64,000 nucleotides of DNA from Burkholderia cepacia (GCF_029962485.1 NZ_CP073638.1:2356001-2420000); one strand, 5' to 3'; positions 23,829 through 34,156 are shown, counted from the first letter of the stretch. Numbers and translations are program-made. The notes: generated by a model from the letters alone, not told the origin.

Positions 23829-25211
23829 TCACGCCGCGCCGCGCAGCGGCACGCGCGCGGCGACGATCGTGTGGCCGACCTGCGACGCGATCGTCAGCAC
23901 GCCGCCGAGCGCGTCGAGGCGCTCGCGCATGTTGCGCAGGCCGATGCCGCGGCGCGCGTCGGCCTGCGAGCGTTCGGCGTCGAAGCCGCAGCCGTTGTCG
24001 GCGATGGTGAGCGTGACGGCGTGCGCGCCGACGTCGAGCGTGACGGCCGCGCGCGACGCCTGCGCATGATGCACGATGTTGCTCAACGCTTCCTGCGCGA
24101 TCCGGAACAGCGCGGTGTTCACGGCCTCGGGCAGCGGCCGCGCGCCGCTGTGCGCGACCTGCGTATAGCCGATGTCGATGCCGCTTTCCGCGCCGAGTTC
24201 GCGCACGAGCTGTTCGAGCGCGGCCGCGAGGCCGAGATCGTCGAGCATCGACGGACGCAACGCATGCGAGATGCGTCGCACTTCGCGCAGCGTGTCGCCG
24301 AGCCGCCCGACACTCGTCGCGAGCGCCTGCTCGGCTTCGGGCACACGCGCCGCGCCGCGCTCGAAGCGCGCGAGCGCGGATTCGAGCATCAGCTTCGCGG
24401 ACACCATCATCTGGCTGATCCCGTCGTGCAGTTCGCGCGACAGCCGCGCACGTTCCTGCTCCTGCGATTCGACGACGCGCTGCGCGAGCAGCTTGAGCTT
24501 CGCGTCGGCGCTGCGCGACTCGCTGACGTTCAGTACCAGCGCGCACACGGCGATCGCCGCCGCGCCGGTCAGGGCGATCGCGGTGAGCCAGCTCATCGTG
24601 CGTTCGATGTTCGCGGAAGCGCGCGCGTCGATGCGTTGCAGCGCGGTGTCGACGTCGTCGAGATAGATGCCGGTGCCGACCATCCAGCCCCAGCGTTCGA
24701 GCGCGACGACGTAGCCGAGCTTGGGCGCGACGCGGCCCGTCGACGGCCGCTGCCATGCGTAGCGCACGTAGCCGCCGCCGCTCGACGCCGCGCCGATCAG
24801 CTTCTGGATCGTCAGCGCGCCCTGCGGGTCGCGCATCGTCCAGTAGTTGTGGCCGACGCGCTCGGGCTCGCGCGGATGCATCAGCGAATTGCCGTGCAGG
24901 TCATACACGAAGAAATAGCCGTCCGGGCCGAAATCCATTTTCTGCAGCATCGCGAGCGCCTGCGTGCGCAGCAGCGCGTCGTCACGCGCGTTGCGGCCGC
25001 TCGCGTCGTAGAGCGGCATGATCGCGCTCGTCGCGAGCTCGACGTAGTGCTTCAGCTCGACTTCCTTGCTCGACAGGTACGCGGCCTGGATCGTCGCGTG
25101 CTGCGTGCGCGCGAGCGACGTCGCCTGCTGGCGCACGCCGAAGCCGATGCCGGCGATCGCGAGCAGGAACGGCACGATGGCCAGAAGGAAGATCTTTGCC
25201 TTGAGTCTCAT
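23829..25211 (-). CDS. Cache-domain sensor histidine kinase (HisKA_3)
   Basis: 460 residues: TM1 at about 8-27, a periplasmic single-Cache sensor (about 30-200; FGPDGYFFVYDLHGN and GNYW-like HNYWTMRDPQG, typical of sCache_2 domains that bind small organic acids), TM2 at about 207-228, HisKA_3 dimerisation box with phospho-acceptor H262 (SRELHDGISQ) and an HATPase domain (NIVHHAQAS, DNGCGF, GIGLRNMRERL). Its partner is the NarL-type regulator immediately downstream. The ligand is unknown; the Cache type suggests a small carboxylate, which is inference. Confidence 0.92.
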   Translation of the reverse strand: MRLKAKIFLLAIVPFLLAIAGIGFGVRQQATSLARTQHATIQAAYLSSKEVELKHYVELATSAIMPLYDASGRNARDDALLRTQALAMLQKMDFGPDGYFFVYDLHGNSLMHPREPERVGHNYWTMRDPQGALTIQKLIGAASSGGGYVRYAWQRPSTGRVAPKLGYVVALERWGWMVGTGIYLDDVDTALQRIDARASANIERTMSWLTAIALTGAAAIAVCALVLNVSESRSADAKLKLLAQRVVESQEQERARLSRELHDGISQMMVSAKLMLESALARFERGAARVPEAEQALATSVGRLGDTLREVRRISHALRPSMLDDLGLAAALEQLVRELGAESGIDIGYTQVAHSGARPLPEAVNTALFRIAQEALSNIVHHAQASRAAVTLDVGAHAVTLTIADNGCGFDAERSQADARRGIGLRNMRERLDALGGVLTIASQVGHTIVAARVPLRGAA

Positions 25212-25342
25212 GGTGGTACGAGGCGGCCGCGTGCCGGCGCGGGCCGGCCGGGCGCGTCAGCCGCGCGGCGGCGCGGTGGCGTATCGAGCCGACATTGTCG
25301 GCGATTTTGCGCGCGGGCGGCAGCGGCCCGGGCGCCCGGCGC

Positions 25343-26929
25343 TCAGGCCCGGCGCGATTCGAGATGGCTGGCGGACGCGGCCGTCTGCACGACGATGCGA
25401 TTGCGCCCGGCTTCCTTCGCGCGATATAGCGCGTCGTCGGCGAGCTTCAGCGCGCCCTGCATGTCGTCGTCGCATTCGGGATAGCTCGTCGTCACGCCGA
25501 TGCTCACGGTCAGGCGGCCGACCGTGCCCGCGTCATGCCGGATGCCGAGATCGAGGATGCCCGTGCGGATCGTTTCGGCGATCGTCACCGCGCCGTCCGT
25601 GTCGATGTCGGGCAGCACGACGACGAACTCTTCGCCGCCGTAGCGCGCCGCATAGTCGGCCGGGCGGCGCAGGCAGCCGGCGATGCAGTGACCGACCGCG
25701 GCGAGCGCGTCGTCGCCGGCCTGGTGGCCCTGCGTGTCGTTGTAGCGCTTGAAGTAATCGACGTCGATGAACAGCAGCGACAGCGCGTGCTGCGAACGGG
25801 CGGCGCGGCGCCATTCACGCGCGAGCGTGACATCGAGCATCCGGCGGTTGTCGAGGCCCGTCAGGCCGTCGGTGCGCGCGAGTGCCTGCAATTCGGTTTC
25901 CGCGCGGTGGCGCTTGCGCAACTGCACGTCGAGCAGCAGCGACAGGCCGACGAAGCCGATCGCGAGCGCGGCCATCGCGGAGCCGATCGGGATCGCGCGG
26001 TCGTACCACGCGGCGTAGGTGTCCGCTTCCGAGCGCGCGACCATGATGATGAGCGGCAGGTGCTCGAGGTGCCGGAACACGTACAGGCGCCGCACGCCGT
26101 CGATCGACGCGGTGTCGGCGAAGCTGCCTTCGTTGGCCGTCATGAAGTGCCGGAACGTGCTGGCATGGCTGATGTCGCGGCCAACGATCTTGGGGTCGTA
26201 CGGCTCGCGCGCGAGCATCTGGCCGGCCGTATTGATCAGCGCGATCGAGCCGCGATCGCCGAGCGACAGCCGCGAGAACAAATTCTGGAAATATTCGAGC
26301 CGGATCGACATCACCGCGACACCGCCGAACGACCCGTCGGGTTTCGTGATCCGCCGGCTGAGCGCGACGCTCGGCGAGCCGTCGCGCAGCCGCGAATGAT
26401 ACGGCGGGCTGACGTACAGGCCGACGTCGGGGTGGTCGCGGTGCACGGCGAAGTACGGTTCGTTGGCGAAGTTGGCCTTGCGCGGCACGTCGCTCTTGCC
26501 GTCGACCGAGATGTCGCCCTTTGCATTGAGCACGTAGATGCCGCCGAGGTACTTGGCCGTCGTCGCGCGGTCGAACAGCACCTGGCGGCGCAGCGACATC
26601 GGCAGCTTGACGACTTCGGGGTCGTTTTCGCCTTCGACGACGGCCTGCAGCGACAGCGAATAGATCTCGATGTTGCGCTCGATGTCCCACGACGCCATCA
26701 GCGCAAGGTTTTGCTGCATTGCGGCCGAGCGGTCGCGTGCGTCGATGCGGCCTTCGTACAGCACGATCCCGCACAGCAGCAGCAGGAGCAGCGCGATCAG
26801 CAGCCCGGTATAGAAGATCAGGTGCGGCAGCAGGAACCTGCGCAAATGAGCGGCGACACGGCTCGTCAGGCCGGATTCGCTGGGCATTGCGTAGTCGGTT
26901 TCTGCCATGGTCCGAGGATCGATGGGCAT
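25343..26929 (-). CDS. Membrane diguanylate cyclase with dCache sensor
   Basis: About 528 residues from ATG 26929 (an ATG at 26908 is equally possible). TM1 (LIFYTGLLIALLLLLLCGIVLY), a periplasmic double-Cache domain (GGIYVLNAKGDISVDG, YVSPPYHSRL), TM2 (IPIGSAMAALAIGFVGLSLLLDV) and a C-terminal GGDEF domain with active-site GGEEF and a preceding I-site RPAD five residues upstream. It should make cyclic di-GMP and be product-inhibited. It lies alone behind a repeat-rich intergenic region and 131 bp from the kinase gene, on the same strand. Confidence 0.9.
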   Translation of the reverse strand: MPIDPRTMAETDYAMPSESGLTSRVAAHLRRFLLPHLIFYTGLLIALLLLLLCGIVLYEGRIDARDRSAAMQQNLALMASWDIERNIEIYSLSLQAVVEGENDPEVVKLPMSLRRQVLFDRATTAKYLGGIYVLNAKGDISVDGKSDVPRKANFANEPYFAVHRDHPDVGLYVSPPYHSRLRDGSPSVALSRRITKPDGSFGGVAVMSIRLEYFQNLFSRLSLGDRGSIALINTAGQMLAREPYDPKIVGRDISHASTFRHFMTANEGSFADTASIDGVRRLYVFRHLEHLPLIIMVARSEADTYAAWYDRAIPIGSAMAALAIGFVGLSLLLDVQLRKRHRAETELQALARTDGLTGLDNRRMLDVTLAREWRRAARSQHALSLLFIDVDYFKRYNDTQGHQAGDDALAAVGHCIAGCLRRPADYAARYGGEEFVVVLPDIDTDGAVTIAETIRTGILDLGIRHDAGTVGRLTVSIGVTTSYPECDDDMQGALKLADDALYRAKEAGRNRIVVQTAASASHLESRRA

Positions 26930-27476
26930 CGTCGCCAGGCGGCGGGCCGATGCGATTGTTTGTATGACGTGTCGGCGGCGATCCGGTGCGCGGCCCCTCC
27001 GGCGCCTCCCCGCCTTTCGGCGGAGAAAATGGGCACCGATTATCGGCAATCGCGGCCAGATAAACCGGTAAATCAACGATTCACCGGCGACATCTGCCGT
27101 GATTCGACGATCAGGCGAATCGGGCGGCGCGGATTCAACGGAGTATAACGCGCGTGTCCGCGTGCGCGGAAAATGTTGCGACCCGTTGATCCGGATCAAA
27201 TTACCGTGAATTCCCGGACTTGCAAATATCGGTCAGAGCGTTGCAGCGTAAGGCTTTGCGGTCTGGCGGACGCATCCGCGCCGCGCATGGCCGGCGATTC
27301 CGCCGGTTTAACGGCGGGCGCGCGCGAAACTTGAATGCGCGTGATACGTACCGATTATCGGATTCAACGGACGATTTCAACAGCCGTGTGAACGCGAATA
27401 TGAAAACGGGCGGCCGCGAGGGCCGCCCGTTTCGTGACGCCGGCAGGCATGCGGGTCAGGCCCGCATGCGCATGCC
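26930..27476. other. Repeat-bearing intergenic region between the cyclase and glcB
   Basis: 547 bp without a credible gene. ACCGATTATCGG, containing the palindrome CCGAT-T-ATCGG, occurs at 27035-27046 and 27350-27361. CGGATTCAACGGA occurs at 27130-27142 and 27359-27371. The glcB terminator lies at the right end. The repeats may be regulator sites for the cyclase gene. Confidence 0.5.
27402..27433 (-). terminator. Intrinsic terminator of the glc operon
   Basis: ACGGGCGGCC and GGCCGCCCGT pair around a short GCGAG-type loop; on the minus strand the hairpin is followed by TTTTC. It lies about 45 bp after the glcB stop. Confidence 0.85.
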
Positions 27477-29651
27477 TCAAGCGCCGTGCTGTTGCGCCTT
27501 GAACGCGAGGCGGAACCGGTGCAGCAGCGGCTCGGTGTAACCGCTCGGTTGCGACGTGCCCTGCAGCGCGAGCGCGCACGCGGCCTTGAACGCGGTCGAC
27601 TGGTCGTAGCCGGGCGCCATCGGGCGATAGTTCGGGTCGCCGGCGTTCTGCTGATCGACGACGCGCGCCATCCGCTTGAACACGTCGAGCACGAAGGCCT
27701 CGGTGATCACGCCGTGGCGCAGCCAGTTCGCGATGTGCTGGCTCGAAATGCGCAGCGTTGCACGGTCTTCCATCAGGCCGACGTCGTGGATGTCGGGCAC
27801 CTTCGAGCAGCCGACGCCCTGTTCGACCCAGCGCACGACGTAGCCGAGGATGCCTTGCGCGTTGTTCTCGACCTCGCTCAGGATCTCGGCCTCGCTCCAC
27901 TCGGCGCGCTCGACGACCGGTACGGTCAGCAGGCCTTCGAGCAGCGTGTCGCGTTCGCTCGCGTACGGCGTTTTCTCGAGTTCCTGCTGGACGGCTTGCA
28001 CGTCGACGAGGTGGTAGTGCAGCGCATGCAGCGTCGCGGCGGTCGGCGACGGTACCCAGGCGGTGTTCGCGCCGGCGCGCGGATGCGCGATCTTCTGCTC
28101 GAGCATCGCGTGCATCAGGTCCGGCATCGCCCACATGCCCTTGCCGATCTGTGCGCGGCCGCGCAGGCCGGCCGACAGGCCCGCGAGCACGTTGTTGCGC
28201 TCGTACGACTGGATCCACGCCGACGACTTCATGTCGCCCTTGCGGATCATCGGGCCCGCTTCCATCGCGGTGTGCATCTCGTCGCCGGTGCGGTCGAGGA
28301 AGCCGGTGTTGATGAACGCGACGCGCGCTGCTGCGGCGGCGATACACGCGGCGAGGTTCACGCTGGTGCGGCGCTCCTCGTCCATGATGCCCATCTTCAG
28401 CGTGTTGCGCGGCAGGCCGTACAAGTCTTCGATGCGTGCGAACAGCGTATCGGCGAACGCGACTTCGAGCGGGCCGTGCATCTTCGGCTTCACGATGTAG
28501 ATCGAGCCCGTGCGCGAATTGCGCTTCGCCTTCAGGTCGTGCAGCGAGCACAGCACCGTGACGACGCCGTCGAGGATGCCTTCCGGAATCTCGTTGCCGT
28601 CGCGGTCGAGCACCGCGCCGTTGGTCATCAGGTGGCCGACGTTGCGCACGAACAGCAGCGAGCGGCCGTGCAGCGACAGCGTGCCGCCATCGGGCGTGGT
28701 GTACTCGCGGTCGGCGTTCAGGCGGCGCGTGAAGGTCTTGCCGCCCTTCGCGACTTCCTCGACCAGCGTGCCCTGCATCAGGCCGAGCCAGTTGCGGTAG
28801 AGCTGAACCTTGTCGTCGGCGTCGACCGCCGCGACTGAATCCTCGCAGTCGATGATCGTGCTGACCGCCGCTTCGAGCACGACGTCCTTCACGTTCGCGA
28901 GATCGGCGCGGCCGATCGGCGTCGATGCGTCGATCTGAATCTCGAGGTGCAGGCCGTTGTGCTTCAGCAGGATCGCGGACGGCGCGTCGGCCGCGCCCTG
29001 GTAGCCGACGAACTGCGCCGGTTGCGCGAGGCCCACGATTCCCTTCGCGGTTTCGACGGCGAGCTGGCCGCCCTGCACGCGGTAGCGCAGTGCGTCGCGG
29101 TGCGAGCCGCTCGCGAGCGGCGCCGCGTTGTCGAGCACGTTGCGCGCATAGTCGATCACGCGCTGGCCGCGCGTCGGGTTGTAGGCCGAAGTGCGTTCGG
29201 CGCCGCCGTCTTCAGGCAGCGCGTCGGTGCCGTACAGCGCGTCGTACAGGCTGCCCCAGCGGGCGTTCGCGGCGTTCAGCGCATAGCGTGCGTTCGACAG
29301 CGGCACGACGAGCTGCGGGCCGGCCTGCGTGGCGATCTCGCTGTCGACGTTCGCGGTGGCTGCCGCGACGTTCGACGGGACCGGCACGAGGTAGCCGATT
29401 TGTTCGAGGAACGCGCGGTACGCGGCGTGGTCGCGTACGGGGCCCGGATGTGCACGGTGCCACGCGTCGAGTTCCAGCTGCAGGCGGTCGCGTTCCGCGA
29501 GCAGTTCGCGGTTGCGCGGCGCGAGGTCGTGCACCAGGGCCGAGAAACCGCTCCAGAACGCGGCCTTGTCGATGCCGGTGCCCGGCAGCGCTTCGTTTTC
29601 AATGAACTGGCTCAGCGCTGGCGCGACTTGCAGTCCTGCTTGGTCGATCAT
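27477..29651 (-). CDS. glcB: Malate synthase G
   Basis: 724 residues, the standard length of isoform G, which condenses glyoxylate with acetyl-CoA to malate. Family blocks are clear: [19 protein letters not shown], the [15 protein letters not shown] metal/glyoxylate region, [26 protein letters not shown], and the C-terminal [16 protein letters not shown] with [18 protein letters not shown] ribosome-binding site lies 6 bases before the ATG. It is the last gene of the minus-strand glcDEF-glcG-glcB operon, which takes glycolate through glyoxylate to malate. Confidence 0.97.
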   Translation of the reverse strand: MIDQAGLQVAPALSQFIENEALPGTGIDKAAFWSGFSALVHDLAPRNRELLAERDRLQLELDAWHRAHPGPVRDHAAYRAFLEQIGYLVPVPSNVAAATANVDSEIATQAGPQLVVPLSNARYALNAANARWGSLYDALYGTDALPEDGGAERTSAYNPTRGQRVIDYARNVLDNAAPLASGSHRDALRYRVQGGQLAVETAKGIVGLAQPAQFVGYQGAADAPSAILLKHNGLHLEIQIDASTPIGRADLANVKDVVLEAAVSTIIDCEDSVAAVDADDKVQLYRNWLGLMQGTLVEEVAKGGKTFTRRLNADREYTTPDGGTLSLHGRSLLFVRNVGHLMTNGAVLDRDGNEIPEGILDGVVTVLCSLHDLKAKRNSRTGSIYIVKPKMHGPLEVAFADTLFARIEDLYGLPRNTLKMGIMDEERRTSVNLAACIAAAAARVAFINTGFLDRTGDEMHTAMEAGPMIRKGDMKSSAWIQSYERNNVLAGLSAGLRGRAQIGKGMWAMPDLMHAMLEQKIAHPRAGANTAWVPSPTAATLHALHYHLVDVQAVQQELEKTPYASERDTLLEGLLTVPVVERAEWSEAEILSEVENNAQGILGYVVRWVEQGVGCSKVPDIHDVGLMEDRATLRISSQHIANWLRHGVITEAFVLDVFKRMARVVDQQNAGDPNYRPMAPGYDQSTAFKAACALALQGTSQPSGYTEPLLHRFRLAFKAQQHGA

Positions 29652-29692
29652 CGTTAATCCTCCCGGGGAAAATGCGCGCGCGGCTTGGCTGG

Positions 29693-30097
29693 TTATCCCG
29701 CGACGCTTTGTGTGCCGGCGCGGGCGATCTGCGCGTCCTGCTCGGACTTTACGCCAGACACGCCGATCGCGCCCGCGATCCGGCCGCCGACCGTGATCGG
29801 CACGCCGCCTTCGAGCAACCCCGTCAGCGGCACGCTGAGAAACGCGGTGCGGCCACCGTTGATCATATCCTCATACGCCTTCGTCTCGCGACGGCCGAGC
29901 GCCGCCGCGCGCGCCTTGTCCTGCGAGATGATCGCGCTGGCCGGCGATGCGCCGTTCAGCCGCGCGAACGCGAGCAGGTGGCCGCCATCGTCGACGACGG
30001 CGATCGACACGGCCCAGCCGTGGCGTTCCGCTTCGGCGCGGGCGGCGGCGAGCATGCGATCGGCGTCGTCGAGTTCGAGTTCGGGTTTCGTTTGCAT
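29693..30097 (-). CDS. glcG: GlcG/HbpS-family heme-binding protein
   Basis: 134 residues of the GlcG/HbpS (DUF336) family, seen in [22 protein letters not shown] and the end [19 protein letters not shown]. GlcG is regularly found in glycolate oxidase operons, but its biochemical role is not settled. A GGAGGA site lies 5 bases before the ATG. There is no signal peptide. It lies between glcF and glcB in the same transcription unit. Confidence 0.9.
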   Translation of the reverse strand: MQTKPELELDDADRMLAAARAEAERHGWAVSIAVVDDGGHLLAFARLNGASPASAIISQDKARAAALGRRETKAYEDMINGGRTAFLSVPLTGLLEGGVPITVGGRIAGAIGVSGVKSEQDAQIARAGTQSVAG

Positions 30098-30117
30098 GGA
30101 GGTCCTCCGGAATCAGG

Positions 30118-31338
30118 TCAGTTGACGAGTCGGTTGTCGACGAGTTCGATCCAGTGGCGCACGGGCGTGCGCCCCGCGCCGTTCAGGTGAGTCTGGCAGC
30201 CGACGTTGGCCGTGACAATCAGGTCCGGCTGCGCGGCTTCGAGCGCATCGAGTCTGTTGTCGCGCAGTTTCGTCGCGAGTTCGGGCTGCGTCAGCGAATA
30301 CGTGCCGGCCGAGCCGCAGCACAGATGGCCGTCAGCGACATTCGTCAGATCGAAGCCGAGCCGCGTCAGGATGTTTTCCACCGCGCCGCCGAGCCGCTGC
30401 GCGTGCTGCAGCGTGCACGGGCAGTGGACCGCGACGCGGCGCGGCGTCGCATCGGCCAGCGCGTCGAGCGGCTCGGCCGCGATCACTTCCGCGAGATCGC
30501 GCGCGAGCGCGCTGACGCGCCGCGCTTTCTCCGCATAGACGGGGTCGGAGCGCAGCAGGTCGCCGTATTCCTTGACGAACGCGCCGCAGCCGCTTGCCGT
30601 CAGCACGATCGCTTCCGCGCCGGCCTCGATCGCCGGCCACCACGCGTCGATATTGCGGCGCGCGCGGGCGAGGCCGGCATCCTGCGCGTTGAGGTGATAT
30701 TCGGTCGCGCCGCAGCAGCCGGCTTCGCGTGCCGGCGTGACGCTGATGCCGAGCCGGTCCAGCACGCGCGCGGTGGCCGCGTTGGTGTTCGGCGACAGCG
30801 ACGGCTGCACGCAACCTTCGAGCATCAGCACGCGCCGCGCGTGACGCACGGCCGGGCGCGGCGCGGCGGCGGGAACGGCGGCCGGGATCTTGTCCTGCAG
30901 CGTGCCGGGCAGCAGTGGGCGCAGTGCGCGGCCGGCCTTCAGCAATGCGGCGAACGTCGCCGGGCGCGGCACGACGTGACGCAGCCCCGCGCGCAGCAGA
31001 CGTTCGCGCGCGGGCCGCGGCGCACGCTTCTCGGCTTCCGCGCGGCCGATGTCGAGCAGCGTGTGATAGCGCACGCCGGACGGGCAGGTCGTCTCGCAGT
31101 TCCGGCACGTCAGGCAGCGGTCGAGATGCTGCTGCGTGCGCTCGCCGCACGGTTCGCCTTCGAGCAGTTGCTTGATCAGGTAGATGCGGCCGCGCGGCCC
31201 GTCGAGCTCGTTGCCGAGCACCTGGTAGGTCGGGCAGGTCGCGTTGCAGAAGCCGCAGTGCACGCACGCGCGCAGGATCGCTTCCGCTTCGTCGGCCCGG
31301 GCGAGGGCCTTGCTTGCTTCGCTGAGATTGGTTTGCAT
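30118..31338 (-). CDS. glcF: Glycolate oxidase iron-sulfur subunit
   Basis: 406 residues. Two N-terminal 4Fe-4S ferredoxin motifs: C25, C28, C31, C35 (CVHCGFCNATCP) and C75, C78, C81, C85 (CLTCRNCETTCP). Two C-terminal CCG-type domains follow (EAGCCGATEYHLN and HLCCGSAGTYSL). It passes electrons from the flavin subunits GlcD/GlcE to the quinone pool. It lies between glcE and glcG. Confidence 0.95.
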   Translation of the reverse strand: MQTNLSEASKALARADEAEAILRACVHCGFCNATCPTYQVLGNELDGPRGRIYLIKQLLEGEPCGERTQQHLDRCLTCRNCETTCPSGVRYHTLLDIGRAEAEKRAPRPARERLLRAGLRHVVPRPATFAALLKAGRALRPLLPGTLQDKIPAAVPAAAPRPAVRHARRVLMLEGCVQPSLSPNTNAATARVLDRLGISVTPAREAGCCGATEYHLNAQDAGLARARRNIDAWWPAIEAGAEAIVLTASGCGAFVKEYGDLLRSDPVYAEKARRVSALARDLAEVIAAEPLDALADATPRRVAVHCPCTLQHAQRLGGAVENILTRLGFDLTNVADGHLCCGSAGTYSLTQPELATKLRDNRLDALEAAQPDLIVTANVGCQTHLNGAGRTPVRHWIELVDNRLVN

Positions 31339-31362
31339 CGGCGGGTCGGGATCGGGTTCGCG

Positions 31363-32439
31363 TCAGAAGTCGGCGTAGAGCCGGCCGGGATTGAAAATCG
31401 CATGCGGGTCGAGCTGTGACTTGAGCTGCCGGTGGACGCGCAGCAACGCGGGCGGCAGCGGCTGGAACGGCTCGTGTGTGACGCCCGGCGTGAAGCAGGT
31501 CGCGTGGCCGCCCGATTGCGCGGCGAGCCGCCGCACGTCGGCCGGCGCGGCGGCGCTTTTCAGCCAGCGCTGTGCGCCGCCCCAGTCGACGAGCTGCGCG
31601 CCCGGCAACGCGTCGAGCGGCGCGGCAGCAGGCACCGACACACGCCACAGCGGGCGCGGATCGTCGAAGAGCGGCAGCGCAAGATCGCGCAGCCGTGCCC
31701 AGAACGCGTCGGCGGTATCGTCCATCGGATCGCCGCCGATCGTGCCGCGAGCGGCCTTCACCGAGCCTTCTCCGCCTTCGATCCGTACGCGCAGCACGCC
31801 GTCCGCGTGGCACGCGCCCGCGAGCGGCAGCCCCGCGCGCCGCCATGCGGCCACGCGCTGCACGGCTTCACCGGCTGTGAGCGCCAATGCGAGATCGCAC
31901 GTCGCGCGCGGTTTCGGCAGCACTTTCAGCGACACCTCGGTCACGACGCCGAGGCAGCCGAAGCTGCCCGCGAGCAACCGCGACACGTCGTAGCCCGCGA
32001 CGTTCTTCATCACTTCGCCGCCAAAGCGCAGGTGTTTCGCGTGGCCGGTGATCACGCGGCAGCCGAGCACGAAGTCGCGCACCGCGCCGGCCCACGGGCG
32101 GCGCGGCCCCGACAGCGCCGCCGCGAACATCCCGCCGACCGTGGCCGCGCCGCCGAACGACGGCGGCTCGCACGGCAGCATCTGGCCGGCCGCGTCGAGC
32201 ATCGCTTCGAGATCGGCGAGCGGCGTGCCCGCGCGCGCGGTGACGACGAGTTCGGTCGGGTCGTACGAGACAACGCCGCGATGCGTGCGTACGTCGAGCG
32301 TGCGGCCTTCGACGGGGCGGCCAAGGAACGCCTTCGTGCCGGCGCCGCGGATGTGCAACGGCTGGCGGTCGTGGAGCGCGGCGTCGACCTGCGCAACGAG
32401 CGCCGCGCTGTCGTCGATCGATTCGATGTCACGTCGCAT
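31363..32439 (-). CDS. glcE: Glycolate oxidase FAD-binding subunit GlcE
   Basis: 358 residues from ATG 32439; the longer open frame upstream reads through glcD in another frame. It has a PCMH-type FAD-binding domain (PLHIRGAGTKAFLG, PPSFGGAATVGGMFAAALSGPRR) and a short C-terminal domain ending DPHAIFNPGRLY. GlcE is smaller than GlcD and required for activity. The start overlaps the glcD stop by one base (TGATG), so translation is coupled. Confidence 0.95.
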   Translation of the reverse strand: MRRDIESIDDSAALVAQVDAALHDRQPLHIRGAGTKAFLGRPVEGRTLDVRTHRGVVSYDPTELVVTARAGTPLADLEAMLDAAGQMLPCEPPSFGGAATVGGMFAAALSGPRRPWAGAVRDFVLGCRVITGHAKHLRFGGEVMKNVAGYDVSRLLAGSFGCLGVVTEVSLKVLPKPRATCDLALALTAGEAVQRVAAWRRAGLPLAGACHADGVLRVRIEGGEGSVKAARGTIGGDPMDDTADAFWARLRDLALPLFDDPRPLWRVSVPAAAPLDALPGAQLVDWGGAQRWLKSAAAPADVRRLAAQSGGHATCFTPGVTHEPFQPLPPALLRVHRQLKSQLDPHAIFNPGRLYADF

Positions 32440-33938
32440 CAGAAGCGCTCCAGTTCGGGAAACGGCAGCTTGCCGTGATGGACGTGCATCGCGCCGAATT
32501 CGGCGCAGCGGTGCAGCGTCGGGATGTTCTTGCCGGGATTGAGCAGGCCCTGCGGATCGAACGCGGCCTTCACCGCGTGGAAGAACGTGATTTCGTCGGC
32601 GTTGAACTGCACGCACATCTGGTTGATCTTCTCGCGCCCGACGCCGTGCTCGCCAGTGATGCTGCCGCCCGCCGCGACGCACAGCTCGAGGATCTTTCCG
32701 CCCAGCGCTTCCGCGCGGTCGAGTTCGCCCGGCCGGTTCGCGTCGAACAGGATCAGCGGGTGCATGTTGCCGTCGCCCGCGTGGAACACGTTCGCGACCG
32801 GCAGCCCGTATTCGGCGGACAACGCGGCGATCCCTTCGAGCACACGCGGCAGCTCGCGGCGCGGGATGGTGCCGTCCATGCAGTAGTAGTCGGGCGACAT
32901 GCGGCCGACCGCGGGGAACGCGTTCTTGCGGCCGGCCCAGAAACGCTGGCGCTCGGCTTCGTCGCGCGCCACGCGGATCTCGGTGGCGCCCGCGGCGCGC
33001 AGCAATGCGGCGACGCGTTCGGCATCCTCGTCGACGTCGCTTGCCGCGCCGTCGAGTTCGCACAGCAGGATCGCCTGGGCATCGACCGGGTAGCCCGCGT
33101 GGATGAAATCCTCGGCCGCGCGGATCGCGAGGTTGTCCATCATCTCGAGGCCGCCGGGAATCACGCCCGCGCCGATGATCCGCGCGACCGCGGCGCCGGC
33201 CTCGGCAACGTCGTCGAAGCTCGCCATCAGCACCTTCACGCTCGGCGGTTTCGGCAGCAGCTTCACGGTCACTTCGGTGACGATGCCGAGCATCCCTTCG
33301 GAGCCGGTGAACAGCGCGAGCAGGTCGAATCCCGGTGCGTCGAGCGCATCGGCGCCGAGCGTGAGCGTATCGCCGTCGATCGTCAGGATCTCGACCTTCA
33401 GGATGTTGTGCACCGTGAGCCCGTATTTCAGGCAATGCACGCCGCCCGCGTTCTCGGCGACGTTGCCGCCGATCGAGCACGCGATCTGTGACGACGGATC
33501 GGGCGCGTAGTAGAGGCCGTGCGGCGCGGCCGCCTGCGAGATCGCGAGGTTGCGCACGCCGGGCTGCACGCGCGCGATGCCGGCATCGGGGTCGATGTCG
33601 AGAATCCGGTTGAACTTCGCCATCACGAGCAGGAGGCCTTTTTCGAGCGGCATCGCGCCACCCGACAGCCCCGTGCCCGCGCCGCGCGCAACGACCGGCA
33701 CGCCGAGCGCGGTTGCGACGCGCAGCACCGCGCGCACCTGCTCGACCGTGTCGGGCAGCACGACCGCGAGCGGCACCGTGCGGTACGCGGCGAGGCCGTC
33801 ACATTCGAACGGCTTGAGCGCCTCGCGTTCGTGCAGCACGTCGAGGCCGGGCGCCGCCGCGTGCAGCGCGGCGACGAGCGTGTCACGGCTGACGGTCGCC
33901 AGCGGGCCGTCGATCCGTTCGTCGTAGATGAAACTCAT
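32439..33938 (-). CDS. glcD: Glycolate oxidase subunit GlcD
   Basis: A 499-residue FAD-linked oxidase of the VAO/PCMH family. The FAD-binding domain shows VVARGAGTGLSGGAMP and SIGGNVAENAGGVHCLKYG, and the C-terminal FAD-oxidase domain shows VFHAGDGNMHPLILFD, GEHGVGREK and the DPQGLLNPGKN end. It oxidises glycolate to glyoxylate. It is the first gene of the operon; the divergent GntR gene glcC and two operators lie upstream. Confidence 0.96.
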   Translation of the reverse strand: MSFIYDERIDGPLATVSRDTLVAALHAAAPGLDVLHEREALKPFECDGLAAYRTVPLAVVLPDTVEQVRAVLRVATALGVPVVARGAGTGLSGGAMPLEKGLLLVMAKFNRILDIDPDAGIARVQPGVRNLAISQAAAPHGLYYAPDPSSQIACSIGGNVAENAGGVHCLKYGLTVHNILKVEILTIDGDTLTLGADALDAPGFDLLALFTGSEGMLGIVTEVTVKLLPKPPSVKVLMASFDDVAEAGAAVARIIGAGVIPGGLEMMDNLAIRAAEDFIHAGYPVDAQAILLCELDGAASDVDEDAERVAALLRAAGATEIRVARDEAERQRFWAGRKNAFPAVGRMSPDYYCMDGTIPRRELPRVLEGIAALSAEYGLPVANVFHAGDGNMHPLILFDANRPGELDRAEALGGKILELCVAAGGSITGEHGVGREKINQMCVQFNADEITFFHAVKAAFDPQGLLNPGKNIPTLHRCAEFGAMHVHHGKLPFPELERF

Positions 33939-34037
33939 CGGTCTGTCTCCACCATGCGGGCGGCCGCGCGATGCGCGACACGCCGGAAGGAGGGGATTCT
34001 TGGCGGGCTGTGCCGGCGTGTCCAGACGTCTTACGAG

Positions 34038-34048
34038 TGGTCATACCA
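34038..34048. promoter_or_regulatory. GlcC-type operator, copy 1
   Basis: TGGTCATACCA, an interrupted palindrome (TGGT-CAT-ACCA) typical of FadR/GntR regulators, 100 bp upstream of the glcD start. An identical copy lies at 34144-34154. Confidence 0.7.
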
Positions 34049-34143
34049 ATTTCTGAATCGGCTCTTGTCAGGTATCCGCGCAAGGACAAGGAATTCCAAT
34101 TGAAACAAGGCTTTGTGCGAAAATCGTCGGTATCCGTCCAAAG

Positions 34144-34154
34144 TGGTCATACCA
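34144..34154. promoter_or_regulatory. GlcC-type operator, copy 2
   Basis: TGGTCATACCA, identical to copy 1 and 106 bp away, ending two bases before the glcC ATG. Binding here could block glcC transcription or translation initiation (autoregulation). Confidence 0.7.
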
Positions 34155-34156
34155 GT

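Noticed and set aside
23152-24756. A 534-codon frame that would fuse the NarL regulator to an upstream segment
   Set aside because: The upstream part is the kinase gene read out of frame; the regulator has its own ATG and ribosome-binding site.
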